The notes: a model not told the origin generated them from the letters alone. A stretch of 64,000 nucleotides of DNA from Candidatus Thiodiazotropha sp. (ex Codakia rugifera) (GCA_025656675.1 JAHXHN010000002.1:1-64000); one strand, 5' to 3'; counted from the stretch's first letter, positions 27,053-35,154 are shown. Numbers and translations: made by a program.

Positions 27053-28527
27053 TCAGCCGTTACTCCCAGTACTCGTATTGCGTGCTCCGCCACCCCCACC
27101 GTCAGTTCGGTATTCAATCCAAAGTAGATATTTGCCAATACAAGGATCCATGTAGGTGCCAACATTGAGAATGGCACTTCGTTTACCGCAGGATTCGAAT
27201 CGACTGCGGGTTTGAAATAGAGCGCCTCGATCAGTTTTCCGATGTAAACCGCGGCCAACAACGACCCTACCAGAATGACAACAACCGATATCCAGGAGTC
27301 CTGTTCGATCGCCGTCAGTACCAGATACCATTTACTGATAAATCCAGCGGTACCCGGTACACCGATCAAACTGAAACCGCCGACGATAATCGCACCAAAA
27401 GTCCAAGGCATCTGCCTCCCCAAGCCGTGAATGCTATCCATGTGGCATTTGCCGACACGATAAATGATCGAGCCAATCGCCATGAACAGGGCGCCTTTCA
27501 TCAATGCATGATTGAAAAGATGAACCAGCGTGGCTGTCAAGCTTGTAAAGGAAGCAAAACCGATTCCCAGTGCAATGTAACCAATTTGCGCAACACTGGA
27601 ATAGGCCAACAACCGTTTGACATCGACCTGGTAAATCGCGTAAACCGATGCGCTGATAATTCCAGCAATGCCGGACAGAAGGAACAGATCACCGGTGGGT
27701 GTCGTGGACACGAAATCACTCGGAAAAACAGAGAACAGGATGCGCAGCATTACATAAACCGCTACCTTGGTCGCCGTCGCAGAAAGAAACAGAGTAATAA
27801 CCGATGGCGCGTAAGTGTAGGCGTTCGGCAGCCAGAGATGCAGAGGAAACAAAGCCAGTTTCAAGGCAATACCGGTTATGATAAAAGCGAAACCGGTGTG
27901 TATCGTGTTCAGACTGGATACCTGGGGAAGCCGCGCTGCCAGATCCACCATATTCAGGGTCCCGGTTTGCGAGTAGATCAGACCCACGCCGATCAAAAAG
28001 AACGTTGCTCCAAGGGTCCCCATAATCAGGTATTGATAAGCCGATGTCAGCGCCTGGCGCTTTCGTCCAAGGCTGATCAATGCATAGGAAGAGAGTGATG
28101 ATATCTCCAGAAAAACGAAGACATTAAAAATATCACCTGTCAGCGTGATACCCAGCAAACCGGTGAAGCAAAGCAGGAATGCGCTGTAGAAAAGCGGAAT
28201 CAGATGTTCAGGGATCTCTTTCTCCGCACTCAACAGAGCATAAGGCAAGGTGACGGCGGCGATACCGGAAACAATCAACGCCATAAAGGCGTTTACCGCA
28301 TCGATACGATACTCAATCCCCCATGGCGGTGCCCACCCTCCCAGTTCATAGCTGACTACCCCATCCTGAACAACCGACCATAGTTGCATGCCGGCAAGTA
28401 CGAAACAGACCGAAGTGACAATGAGAGCCGCCGCCCAGGGGAGTCGTCCTCGAGGTAAAATCGCCGCGATTGGTGCAGCAAAAAGCGGAATTACGACGAG
28501 TAGTATACATAGATGACCTTGCATCAT
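27049..28527 (-). CDS. mnhD: Na+(K+)/H+ antiporter subunit D (MnhD/MrpD)
   Basis: 492 residues, about 14 membrane helices. FLEISSLSSYALISLG contains the conserved Glu, and ALKLALFPLHLWLPNAYTYAPS the conserved Lys/His helix; YSSVAQIGYIALG is the matching repeat element. The protein is the standard MnhD of Mrp antiporters, which exchange Na+ or K+ for H+ and support pH and salt homeostasis. Start and stop overlap the flanking genes by 4 nt each. Confidence 0.92.
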   Translation of the reverse strand: MMQGHLCILLVVIPLFAAPIAAILPRGRLPWAAALIVTSVCFVLAGMQLWSVVQDGVVSYELGGWAPPWGIEYRIDAVNAFMALIVSGIAAVTLPYALLSAEKEIPEHLIPLFYSAFLLCFTGLLGITLTGDIFNVFVFLEISSLSSYALISLGRKRQALTSAYQYLIMGTLGATFFLIGVGLIYSQTGTLNMVDLAARLPQVSSLNTIHTGFAFIITGIALKLALFPLHLWLPNAYTYAPSVITLFLSATATKVAVYVMLRILFSVFPSDFVSTTPTGDLFLLSGIAGIISASVYAIYQVDVKRLLAYSSVAQIGYIALGIGFASFTSLTATLVHLFNHALMKGALFMAIGSIIYRVGKCHMDSIHGLGRQMPWTFGAIIVGGFSLIGVPGTAGFISKWYLVLTAIEQDSWISVVVILVGSLLAAVYIGKLIEALYFKPAVDSNPAVNEVPFSMLAPTWILVLANIYFGLNTELTVGVAEHAIRVLGVTAE

Positions 28528-28883
28528 AGCGTATGATCAAGTTCGTGAATTTCATCTTCTTCGATGGTTCCGTAGGCTTCCTTGATCCGCACTACAAGCG
28601 CCAGGCCAAGGGCGGTTGTAGCAACGCCAACAACAATCGCGGTAAGAATCAATACATGGGGCAATGGATTGGAATAGAGCTCAACACCCTCGGTAAAGAT
28701 AGGAGCAGATCCCTGTTCCACCGTGCTGATGCTGATATAGAGCAAAAAGACGGAAACCTGAAAAACGTTCATACCAATGATTTTTTTAACCAGGTTCCCG
28801 CGGCTGATAACGGCGTAGAAGCCCACCATCATCAAAAAGATGGAAACCCAATAATTATAATGGCCGATAATGAAATCCATCAT
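28524..28883 (-). CDS. mnhC: Antiporter subunit C (MnhC/MrpC, NuoK-like)
   Basis: 119 residues with three membrane helices (about 8-22, 30-52, 73-98), a NuoK homologue. Typical features are YAVISRGNLVKKIIGMNVFQ and DPLPHVLILTAIVVGVA-like text (here NPLPHVLILTAIVVGV). The soluble tail is acidic. ATGA overlap with the next gene. Confidence 0.92.
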   Translation of the reverse strand: MMDFIIGHYNYWVSIFLMMVGFYAVISRGNLVKKIIGMNVFQVSVFLLYISISTVEQGSAPIFTEGVELYSNPLPHVLILTAIVVGVATTALGLALVVRIKEAYGTIEEDEIHELDHTL

Positions 28884-29863
28884 GGCCTGCCTCTGCCGGC
28901 GAAAGTTAGAAAAATAACCAACAAGACGGCAAAAACCGCAATGCCCACGCCAAGCTCAACCAACAGGATGCCAAGGTGCTGCCCGGCCACTTTTGAATCG
29001 CCCAATACAGAGTAGTTGAGATAATTACCCCCCAGCAATATGGTAACGATTCCGACTCCGGTATAGATAAGAACACCAAGACTGGCGAGAATACGCAGGA
29101 TCGATGGTGGTATCACGCGTTCAGCTGCATCGAGTCCAAACACCAGCGTATAGAGAATGATTGCGGCACTCAGAATCACGCCTGCCTGAAACCCGCCCCC
29201 CGGCCCGAAGTCACCATGAAACTGCACGTACAATGCAAAAACAATAATCAGTGGAATCAGGAATTTTGCAACGACGCGAAGAATAAGACTATGTTCATTT
29301 TTTTCTATTTCATTCGTCCCGGTATCCGATATTCGGTGTTTACCGCCCAGCAACAGCAACACCGCAACTCCCGCGGTAAAAACAACGACGACTTCGCCAA
29401 GCGTATCGAAACCCCTGTAACTTGCCAGCACCGAGGTAACCATATTGGGCAGCCCCGTTTCTTCAACAGCCTTATCGATATAGTACGGTGCGACATGCGT
29501 CTGCGCAGGGGCTTCGGGATCACCGAATGCGGGTAGGTCCAAAGTGCCGTAAACCAATACCGCACCCGTCACAATGACCACTGACAATGGCAGCCAATGA
29601 CGATGACTGACAGATACTTTCTCTTTTTGAGTTTTTGTCAGCGCGATCGTTGCCAGCATTAAAACCGTTGAGATGCCCGCGCCAACCGCTGCCTCGGTAA
29701 AGGCTACATCGACAGCATCCATCACGGCAAACAAACTGGCAGACAGAAAACTGAAAATTCCAAACAGCATGATAATGGCAAACAGATTTGTCATGCGTAG
29801 AATGGCCACTGCGGTAACCGCTATAAAAGAGAGCAGGATTATATCGATGAAAACTTCGATCAC
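28880..29863 (-). CDS. Fused DUF4040 (MrpA C-terminal) and MnhB subunit
   Basis: 327 residues. The N-terminal part (about 1-85) matches the DUF4040/MbhD module that in canonical Mrp lies inside the long MrpA. A linker and a short MbhE-like part follow, and the C-terminal half (about 190-325) is MnhB: LIPLIIVFALYVQFHGDFGP and GGGFQAGVILSAAIILY are its hallmark. So the pieces of MrpA and MrpB are rearranged into one polypeptide, and there is no canonical 800-residue MrpA here. Its stop overlaps mnhC and its start overlaps mnhG. Confidence 0.88.
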   Translation of the reverse strand: MIEVFIDIILLSFIAVTAVAILRMTNLFAIIMLFGIFSFLSASLFAVMDAVDVAFTEAAVGAGISTVLMLATIALTKTQKEKVSVSHRHWLPLSVVIVTGAVLVYGTLDLPAFGDPEAPAQTHVAPYYIDKAVEETGLPNMVTSVLASYRGFDTLGEVVVVFTAGVAVLLLLGGKHRISDTGTNEIEKNEHSLILRVVAKFLIPLIIVFALYVQFHGDFGPGGGFQAGVILSAAIILYTLVFGLDAAERVIPPSILRILASLGVLIYTGVGIVTILLGGNYLNYSVLGDSKVAGQHLGILLVELGVGIAVFAVLLVIFLTFAGRGRP

Positions 29864-30180
29864 GGATTGTCCCCGCCGGCGGTGCGCTCAAGTTGAGGCC
29901 TGAGACCACCTTGCATTGCGGCATTTGCAAGTGCATGCGAAGCGGTTGGGTTTGTAAAGAGGAGGAAGATAAATATCAAGGCAAGCTTGAAAGTGACAAG
30001 ACTGAAACCGGCCTGCAAGGCCAACCCGAGCAGAATCAACATTGCGCACAGGGTATCGGTTGTCCCCGCGGCATGTTGACGGCTATAGACATCGGGGAAC
30101 CAATGCATGCCGATACCGCCTATGATACCCAATAGACCCCCACCAAGAAGTAAGATCCAGCTTAGAATATCGATGATCAC
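29860..30180 (-). CDS. mnhG: Antiporter subunit G (MnhG/MrpG)
   Basis: 106 residues, three membrane helices. The MnhG signature GGIGMHWFPDVYSRQHAAGT and the later LFTNPTASHALANAA are both present. The start is a GTG at 30180 overlapping the mnhF stop (GTGA). Confidence 0.92.
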   Translation of the reverse strand: MIIDILSWILLLGGGLLGIIGGIGMHWFPDVYSRQHAAGTTDTLCAMLILLGLALQAGFSLVTFKLALIFIFLLFTNPTASHALANAAMQGGLRPQLERTAGGDNP

Positions 30181-30476
30181 CCTTTGTCCGCCGTTACCGA
30201 CTTGGTATCAGCTTTCCTGCTTGAGTGAAAACTACCATATGTCACCAATCTCATTACCGCCACCACACCGGTAAAATTTATCAATGCATAGACCAGGGCG
30301 ATATCCAGTAAATCAGTCCGTCCGGATGAAAAAGCCAAAACAGCGATAAGCAGAACGGTTTTTGTACCAAACATATTGACCGCTGCAATGCGATCATAAA
30401 CAGTGGGCCCCAAGAGCGCTCGTGCAAGCACAAGCCCAAGGCTGACGAGTATGGCCAAAGACACCGCGGTATACAT
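30177..30476 (-). CDS. mnhF: Antiporter subunit F (MnhF/MrpF)
   Basis: 99 residues with three membrane helices; GPTVYDRIAAVNMFGTKTV is the MnhF family motif and D-X-A-LVYALINF the third helix. I place the start at ATG 30476, which overlaps the TAA of mnhE by one base (TAATG); the frame is open 14 codons further but that part is not membrane-like. Confidence 0.92.
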   Translation of the reverse strand: MYTAVSLAILVSLGLVLARALLGPTVYDRIAAVNMFGTKTVLLIAVLAFSSGRTDLLDIALVYALINFTGVVAVMRLVTYGSFHSSRKADTKSVTADKG

Positions 30477-30952
30477 TATTTTTTGACAGCTCGATCTGGG
30501 ATATGTCTGGCGACGCATCCACTGAATAAATTCTCAGCCGATTTCCTCGTCAGCGCATGGACGACGACCTTGTCCTTGGCCAGGGAAACACTCAGAGTGC
30601 CCGGCGTCAAGGTAATCGTATTCGCATATATTACCCGCCCCAGATCTGTTTTTTGCGGCACCGGAATTTCAACGAGTTGCGGACTGATCGTTTTTCCTCT
30701 TGATATAATAATACGTTTGACCACGTCAATATTTGCCCGCACGATCTCTATGATAATGTAAACAAAGAAAGCCGGGTAGCGTGAAGCGAGATGGAGAGGG
30801 TAGCTTTCATGATCGATTATGTTCATGCGACTCGCCAGATAAACGGTCAGCAGAACAGACGCCACCCCCAGCCCCAGCAGGAGTGGTTCAAAATGCCCTG
30901 ATAATAAAATCCAGAACACGATGAGATATATGCCATAACCAAGAATTTTCAT
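30476..30952 (-). CDS. mnhE: Antiporter subunit E (MnhE/MrpE)
   Basis: 158 residues: two or three N-terminal helices, then a cytoplasmic domain with NTITLTPGTLSVSLAKDKVV, the family's best conserved element. The start at 30952 (MKILGYGIYLIVF) fits the family; the frame runs on 55 codons upstream but that extension is polar and Cys-rich, unlike any MnhE. First gene of the nine-gene operon. Confidence 0.9.
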   Translation of the reverse strand: MKILGYGIYLIVFWILLSGHFEPLLLGLGVASVLLTVYLASRMNIIDHESYPLHLASRYPAFFVYIIIEIVRANIDVVKRIIISRGKTISPQLVEIPVPQKTDLGRVIYANTITLTPGTLSVSLAKDKVVVHALTRKSAENLFSGCVARHIPDRAVKK

Positions 30953-31251
30953 GTCAATAAAGGCCCCTGGTTCTGTTATACGCACGCATAGCCGCTCAGA
31001 ATCAAGGTGTCTGCACCGGCAATTCAGGAACGCCGCAATGGCCTGTTTCCCGGACAAAATATCATTGCTCAAAAGAGACCCCGGGTTGAGCCGCGGCATA
31101 TCTGCCCGCCACACCATTACGTGTTTGCAATTCCCAGTCTGTATTTTTAACCCTATTCAGTCGTAGGGGAAAACGAAAAACAGCACAATCTGTTTTTGGC
31201 CAGGTACTTCAACTGGCGGCGATACTATTGTCCCATTTTTTTTAGTTGGGC
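30953..31251. other. Upstream region of the antiporter operon
   Basis: About 300 nt between the small ORF ending at 31252 and mnhE, all on the minus strand. It presumably contains the antiporter promoter. No clear -35/-10 pair or operator was found. Confidence 0.35.
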
Positions 31252-31413
31252 TTAATACAGAAGTATATAGCCCTTTTGCGCGAAAGCTAGTGGGGAAACC
31301 TGTACGTCCTCTGGAGCAGTCGAGAAACCAGCTATAACAATGAGGTTTTCCAGCAGGGGTTTGGGTATATCGAGGTCTTCAACGGCAACACGTCGAATGG
31401 CAGTCACGTTCAT
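31252..31413 (-). CDS. Small 53-residue ORF coupled to the redoxin gene
   Basis: Starts ATG AAC GTG on the minus strand at 31413, overlapping the TGA of the redoxin gene (ATGA), and ends with TAA at 31254-31252. The product begins MNVTAIRRVAVEDLDIPKPL and ends GYILLY; it is soluble, with no cysteine and no recognised domain. The exact stop/start overlap and the composition resembling its neighbours make a real gene plausible; it would be the last gene of the P460 operon. Confidence 0.45.
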   Translation of the reverse strand: MNVTAIRRVAVEDLDIPKPLLENLIVIAGFSTAPEDVQVSPLAFAQKGYILLY

Positions 31414-31946
31414 TTTATGACCCCAGGTGGCAGCACATCTTCTGGTGTCGTAGCTGATCCTGTCTCATCGGGCACGGATTCCATGACGAGCTGAGAAATC
31501 TCCGCACCGAGTTGCAGGTCGGGAATATGGCCGAATATTTGCTGACGTAGTCGCCCACTCCGATCGATCAACAAATAGGTCGGTGTACCCTGCATCCGGT
31601 AGGTTTGCATGGTCTGTGGTATCGGTTCACCGTCATCCGCGGGCATGTCGACCCCTACGGGGAAACGGATATGGTTTTCCAGTAGAAAAGCGCGCAGCGA
31701 GACCGGCTTCATCGCTGCATGATGTTCGAATACCGTATGCAAACCCACGACCAGCACGCCTTGTTTAGCGAACAGTTCATGGACGGCCTTCATTTGAGGA
31801 ATGGCGCGTGAAACACACCCGGGACACAACATCTGGAAGGCGCAGGCGACCACCACACGGCCGCGCTGCGCCTCCAGGTCAATGGATTCCGGCGTGTTCA
31901 GCCACTCGATGATGCGCCACGTTGGCGCCAGTTCCGGCTGAACCAT
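31410..31946 (-). CDS. TlpA/AhpC-like redoxin
   Basis: 178 residues, thioredoxin fold. The active site is CPGC (Cys41, Cys44) after VVACAFQML. A later GTPTYLLIDRSGRLRQQIFGH gives the cis-Pro strand and the ending typical of TlpA-like proteins. No signal peptide, so cytoplasmic, unlike most TlpA. It follows the cytochrome P460 gene after 7 nt. A reductase or peroxide-handling role linked to the cytochrome is inference. Confidence 0.85.
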   Translation of the reverse strand: MVQPELAPTWRIIEWLNTPESIDLEAQRGRVVVACAFQMLCPGCVSRAIPQMKAVHELFAKQGVLVVGLHTVFEHHAAMKPVSLRAFLLENHIRFPVGVDMPADDGEPIPQTMQTYRMQGTPTYLLIDRSGRLRQQIFGHIPDLQLGAEISQLVMESVPDETGSATTPEDVLPPGVIK

Positions 31947-31953
31947 GATTGCC

Positions 31954-32430
31954 TCAATCCCTTAGCTTGCTGAAGGTGTAGTCTTGGTCCTTCTGCGGCG
32001 CATGACAGGCGAAGCAGGCCGAGACCGCATTCTCGCCCACAACCCGGTTGGTTCGGTCGCCGCCGCCGAAGCCTTCAAAGCCCCAGCCGCCGGTTGCTGC
32101 GTACTTCTTTGCATCCTTGTGCATGACACCGACCACCTTTCGATCACCCTCAGTAACGGCGTTTCCATCATGCACGGCCTCAAGCAGGTCAAAGATGATC
32201 ACGGAGCCATCGGGGAATTTCCCTTTCTGGTAACCCTTCATCGCCTTGTCGTTGGCATAGAGATGATGAATGCCGCCGAAAGAGCCATACAAAGGGTGAC
32301 CTTCCTCGATCACCATGCTCTTCACATGATGCCAGTCGCGGTAGCCCTCCGGGTACGGAACCTGTAGATCAGCGGCCAGTGCGGCTGTCGTTGCTGCCGC
32401 GCAAAGTGCGGCCAGGATAAATTTTTTCAT
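31954..32430 (-). CDS. Cytochrome P460 family haem protein
   Basis: 158 residues: a signal peptide (1-20, ending ALA), then a cytochrome P460/c'-beta domain with FPDGSVIIFDL and a C-terminal haem-binding CFACH (139-143). Members are periplasmic. P460 oxidises hydroxylamine or nitric oxide and depends on a Lys-to-haem cross-link; the related c'-beta proteins only bind NO. Lys69 and Lys71 precede the FPDG element where the cross-linking lysine is expected, so both readings remain open. It is the second gene of an operon between two thioredoxin-fold proteins, under the shared MarR-type operator. Confidence 0.9.
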   Translation of the reverse strand: MKKFILAALCAAATTAALAADLQVPYPEGYRDWHHVKSMVIEEGHPLYGSFGGIHHLYANDKAMKGYQKGKFPDGSVIIFDLLEAVHDGNAVTEGDRKVVGVMHKDAKKYAATGGWGFEGFGGGDRTNRVVGENAVSACFACHAPQKDQDYTFSKLRD

Positions 32431-32442
32431 CAGTGTGTCCCC

Positions 32443-32679
32443 TTATTTCAGATCGGCGATGGCTGCGCCGAAGTTGATGTGAAACGGCCGTCCGCCTATG
32501 ACCAACGCGGGCACCGACGTCACTCCGACCGATTCGGCTTCACCGATACGCGACTTGCTTTCGCCCAGGTGGACGATCTCGACGTTGAAACGCGCAGAAT
32601 CGATTGCCTCGGCAACCTGCTGCTCAGCGGCAACGCAGACGGGACAACCGGCATGGTAGAAAGTAGCTTGTTTTTTCAT
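32443..32679 (-). CDS. Small thioredoxin/glutaredoxin-like protein
   Basis: 78 residues with a CPVC active site at 12-15 (FYHAGCPVCVAAE) and a cis-Pro element TSVPALVIGG. It is of the compact glutaredoxin-like class and lacks a signal peptide. Start at 32679 is set by AGGAG eight bases upstream; that same AGGAG lies inside the operator at 32680-32694. First gene of the thioredoxin-P460-redoxin operon. Confidence 0.88.
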   Translation of the reverse strand: MKKQATFYHAGCPVCVAAEQQVAEAIDSARFNVEIVHLGESKSRIGEAESVGVTSVPALVIGGRPFHINFGAAIADLK

Positions 32680-32694
32680 GGTAGGACTCCTAAC
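32680..32694 (-). promoter_or_regulatory. Predicted MarR operator at the thioredoxin-P460 operon
   Basis: On the minus strand GTTAGGAGTCCTACC directly precedes the ATG; TAGGA-N-TCCTA is a palindrome (32682-32692). The marR gene has GTTAGGATTACTAACC in the identical position before its ATG, so 13 of the first 15 or so bases line up. The site covers the ribosome binding site of the operon. Confidence 0.6.
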
Positions 32695-32705
32695 AAAATG
32701 GTTTA

Positions 32706-32731
32706 ATAAAAAACCCGTTACCAGGAACGGG
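32706..32731 (-). terminator. Rho-independent terminator of marR
   Basis: On the minus strand CCCGTT-CCTGGT-AACGGG is followed by TTTTTT. It lies 17 nt after the marR stop and before the thioredoxin gene, so the two are separate transcripts. Confidence 0.8.
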
Positions 32732-32747
32732 AGGTTAGCAACCGCCA

Positions 32748-33341
32748 TCAGGCAGCGGATTCGTGCTCCGGGCAATCGACACGCAGATGCCGCTCAGCCA
32801 TGGGTGCATCGACGAAGGCACAGAAATGCGGTGTGCTCGTGCCCGGCGCGACGCTCTCACGGAAGTGTCGGCAGGTCACACAGGTACGCTGCGGTGCAAT
32901 CAACTCGCGCTGCTGTAAATGACGGATTATCTTGATCACCAAGGCGAGCAGTAATTCCTGCTCAGTGTCAGACAGTCCTTCAACAACCGGTCTAAAACTG
33001 GCCGGCCATTCCCGAGCAACCCTTTTCCCCTTCGCTGTTGCTTTTAACGCAATCGCCCGGGCATCGGTAGCATCTGCCTGTTTGCGTAATAGTGACTTGG
33101 TTTCCAGGGTGGATACTGCATCACTGGCAGTGGCCTTCCGGATCCCGGCGTGCGCAGCGGCTGCCGTCAGTCTTATGCCTTCTGGTCTGCTCGCTACGAA
33201 TCGCAATATATCGGCCTGGGTGGGTGACAAGCCGGCCGATTCGGCTGCCTGCCAATCCAACTGTCTCGCGACTGCTGCCAACCGGGTTAGACCATCTGCC
33301 AGTCGTTGATCAAGTGGATCTGTTATTTTGTCGAAGCTCAT
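32748..33341 (-). CDS. MarR-family regulator with C-terminal cysteine cluster
   Basis: 197 residues. The winged helix domain (about 10-145) includes LSPTQADILRFVASRPEGI and the recognition helix near IRKATASDAVSTLETKSLL. An extra C-terminal segment (about 150-195) carries Cys154, Cys157, Cys174 and Cys190 in a CVTC, HFC, DCPEH arrangement, suited to bind a zinc ion or an iron-sulfur cluster; ordinary MarR proteins stop before this. The redox partners encoded next door suggest an iron-sulfur or thiol sensor of NO or oxidative stress, which is inference. It is monocistronic with its own terminator and autoregulatory operator. Confidence 0.9.
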   Translation of the reverse strand: MSFDKITDPLDQRLADGLTRLAAVARQLDWQAAESAGLSPTQADILRFVASRPEGIRLTAAAAHAGIRKATASDAVSTLETKSLLRKQADATDARAIALKATAKGKRVAREWPASFRPVVEGLSDTEQELLLALVIKIIRHLQQRELIAPQRTCVTCRHFRESVAPGTSTPHFCAFVDAPMAERHLRVDCPEHESAA

Positions 33342-33357
33342 GGTTAGTAATCCTAAC
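33342..33357 (-). promoter_or_regulatory. Predicted MarR autoregulatory operator
   Basis: GTTAG-GATTA-CTAAC is a perfect inverted repeat (33343-33357) placed one base before the marR ATG. It is almost identical in sequence and position to the site before the thioredoxin gene (32680-32694). Confidence 0.65.
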
Positions 33358-33621
33358 TAATACTTTTATAATGTCAAGCACCGATTGAATTTCATTTACT
33401 TGGGCCCATGGTTGCCTTTAGCGGCAGGTGGCGATTACCAGTTTCTGTACATAAATCAATTGTATTCCGGTGTCAGGCGTACAATCAGACGAATCGAATC
33501 GCGAATCAGTACAGACTATGGGGCATGCCACATTTTCAACTGCTCAGACGCTAGGCCCGGATGTCACTCCAAGGGAATCTCGGTGTATGGGGATTGCTAA
33601 AGGTAACATATACGCTACTAT

Positions 33622-33963
33622 ATGGGTTATATGACAGAGGTTAGAGAATACCTAGATGCTGAGGGAAACAGTCCTTATGCCAAATGGTTCGATCGTCTGA
33701 ATGTGGCCGCTGCGGTCAAGGTGACGACAGCTGTCCATCGGATGGAGCAGGGTAACTTCTCTAATGTGAAAGGTGTGGGTGCCGGCGTCTATGAGTTCCG
33801 GATTGATTTCGGTCCCGGTTATCGGATCTACTTCGGCAAGGATGGGGACCGGTTGGTGGTATTGCTCGCGGGTGGTACCAAGAAGCGCCAGGACGCAGAT
33901 ATTGCTGCCGCGAAAGGGCACTGGCGCGACTATAAGCGCCGGAAACGGCAAGGGGTGACATGA
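33622..33963 (+). CDS. HigB/RelE-type toxin of a type II module
   Basis: 113 residues of the phage-derived Gp49/HigB-like family (PF05973): EYLDAEGNSPYAKWFDRL at the start, then VYEFRIDFGPGYRIYFG and LLAGGTKKRQDADIAAAK, which hold the family's basic catalytic surface. It is an mRNA interferase by family. The antitoxin gene follows with an ATGA overlap; toxin-first order is usual for this subtype. An alternative start is Met4 at 33631. Confidence 0.88.
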   Translation: MGYMTEVREYLDAEGNSPYAKWFDRLNVAAAVKVTTAVHRMEQGNFSNVKGVGAGVYEFRIDFGPGYRIYFGKDGDRLVVLLAGGTKKRQDADIAAAKGHWRDYKRRKRQGVT

Positions 33964-34286
33964 TGGCTCTGACGAAAGATTTTAAGGACACCATACTGGC
34001 TCGCGCCCAAAGGGATCCGGCGTTTCGCAAGGCTTTGTTACAAGAAGGGGTCGAGTGCCTGCTCGCCGGCGACGTCGATTCCGGCAAAGCAGTGCTGCGC
34101 GACTATATCAATGCGACGATCGGGTTCGAGGAACTCTCCCAAGTCTTCGACAAATCGAGCAAGAGTCTCATGCGTATGTTCGGGCCAAAAGGTAATCCCC
34201 AGGCGAGCAACCTATTTGCGGTGATCCGATACCTGCAGGAGCAGGAAGGGATTCACCTGGAAGTCAATGCCCGGAAGGTTGTCTAA
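33960..34286 (+). CDS. HTH antitoxin partner of the HigB-type toxin
   Basis: 108 residues. The N-terminal half binds the toxin by family precedent; the C-terminal half is a helix-turn-helix (about 55-95, FEELSQVFDKSSKSLMRMFG). The start overlaps the toxin stop by four bases. It probably represses its own operon. Confidence 0.85.
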   Translation: MMALTKDFKDTILARAQRDPAFRKALLQEGVECLLAGDVDSGKAVLRDYINATIGFEELSQVFDKSSKSLMRMFGPKGNPQASNLFAVIRYLQEQEGIHLEVNARKVV

Positions 34287-34332
34287 GGTGCTGTGTATCA
34301 GTGTTTAATCGGCAATTTTTTTCGAGCATTTT

Positions 34333-34440
34333 GAAGGATTTTTTGAGCATGGTATTTTTCATGGTATTGCCGTTTAGCAGGAAAATAAGTCATTGAATAT
34401 GAAAGATAAAAATGGCTTATTTACTGTTGAGTGGGAATAG
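34333..34440 (+). repeat. Dispersed intergenic repeat, copy 1
   Basis: Matches 45031-45138 over 108 nt without any gap; I count 20 differences in the best 96 nt (about 79% identity). Both copies keep CATGGTA-TTTTCATGGTATT near the left, CATTGAATAT in the middle and GAGTGGGAATAG at the right end. One frame reads MV(F/L)FMVL...ISH or INH then stop in both, so it could be the tail of a lost gene. It lies just after a toxin-antitoxin pair. Confidence 0.7.
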
Positions 34441-34623
34441 TCGAAACTTGTAACATATTGAAATATAATAATAAAAACAACTCTAATCTACAATGTAATC
34501 TGTATCATTAATGGTATTTGCCGCGTGTTGAAATTAGAAAAAAGCGATACTATGAGAGGTGAATTGGTGCTGGCATGGTATCAGAGAGCTTGAACAACCT
34601 GCGTCCGCCCTATCTCTTCAGAA
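34441..34623. other. AT-rich intergenic stretch between two toxin-antitoxin modules
   Basis: No ORF, promoter or repeat could be supported apart from the repeat to its left. Its base composition is clearly more AT-rich than the flanking genes. Confidence 0.4.
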
Positions 34624-34926
34624 TCAGAGATGTTTCACCGGATCCATGTGCTGATGGAGTACTCGTAAAATCACGATGCCGAGAGCATGTTTTTTGCAAT
34701 ACAGAATAAGGCTTTCGTATGGGAAGCTGAGTAGCCCCTCAAAGAGTGTCTCGCGTGCCATTCCAAGGTCTGGATTTTCCGCAAGTAGTTGTGCGCGCGA
34801 TTCCAGGCCGTCAAGGTAGATATTGGCCTGAGAGAGGCCCCACTCCTGAATGATATAACCGATGATACCTTCAAGGTCACGTTCCGCTTTGTCCGTGAAT
34901 TGGTAGTGGGGACTGCGTTTCGCCAC
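34624..34926 (-). CDS. ParE/RelE-type toxin
   Basis: 100 residues, ParE fold: YQFTDKAERDLEGIIGYI, then DLGMARETLFEGLLSFPYES and IVILRVLHQHMDPVKHL, the last being the standard ParE terminus. By family it poisons gyrase or cuts mRNA. It follows its antitoxin after 15 nt on the minus strand. The toxin looks intact although the antitoxin's start is damaged. Confidence 0.88.
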   Translation of the reverse strand: MAKRSPHYQFTDKAERDLEGIIGYIIQEWGLSQANIYLDGLESRAQLLAENPDLGMARETLFEGLLSFPYESLILYCKKHALGIVILRVLHQHMDPVKHL

Positions 34927-34941
34927 GGCTTGGCCCAGTAT

Positions 34942-35154
34942 TTAACCAGCTACCCTTTTGCGTAGTTTGTCGATGACGGCTTTGCCATCACTGACTTTTC
35001 CGGCCTGCAAGTCGGCGATACCTTCTTCGATGGACTGTTTCAGATGCTCCTCTTTTAGAGCCTCAAGCTGTGCATATTCAGACGCCGAGATCACCACGGC
35101 AACGGGCTTGCCATTACGGTTGATGCCAACAGGACCGTGTTGGTGGTTTCGCAA
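34942..35154 (-). CDS. Phd/YefM-type antitoxin lacking its N-terminus
   Basis: The frame gives GPVGINRNGKPVAVVISASEYAQLE, the second strand and helix of a Phd/YefM antitoxin, then the toxin-binding tail. The usual first 25 or so residues (dimerisation and DNA binding) are missing. The only start is a TTG at 35154 with eight unrelated residues. Upstream, the same DNA is the end of a glucokinase reading frame. So the gene has been joined to another at about 35140-35160, and the product may neutralise the toxin but is unlikely to bind its operator normally. Confidence 0.65.
   Translation of the reverse strand: MRNHQHGPVGINRNGKPVAVVISASEYAQLEALKEEHLKQSIEEGIADLQAGKVSDGKAVIDKLRKRVAG

Noticed and set aside
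30953..31117. 55-codon N-terminal extension of mnhE
   Set aside because: Polar and Cys-rich, unlike MnhE, and the family start MKIL is internal at 30952.
33385..33600. 71-codon plus-strand frame before the HigB-type toxin
   Set aside because: No binding site or motif; lies in the promoter region of the toxin operon.
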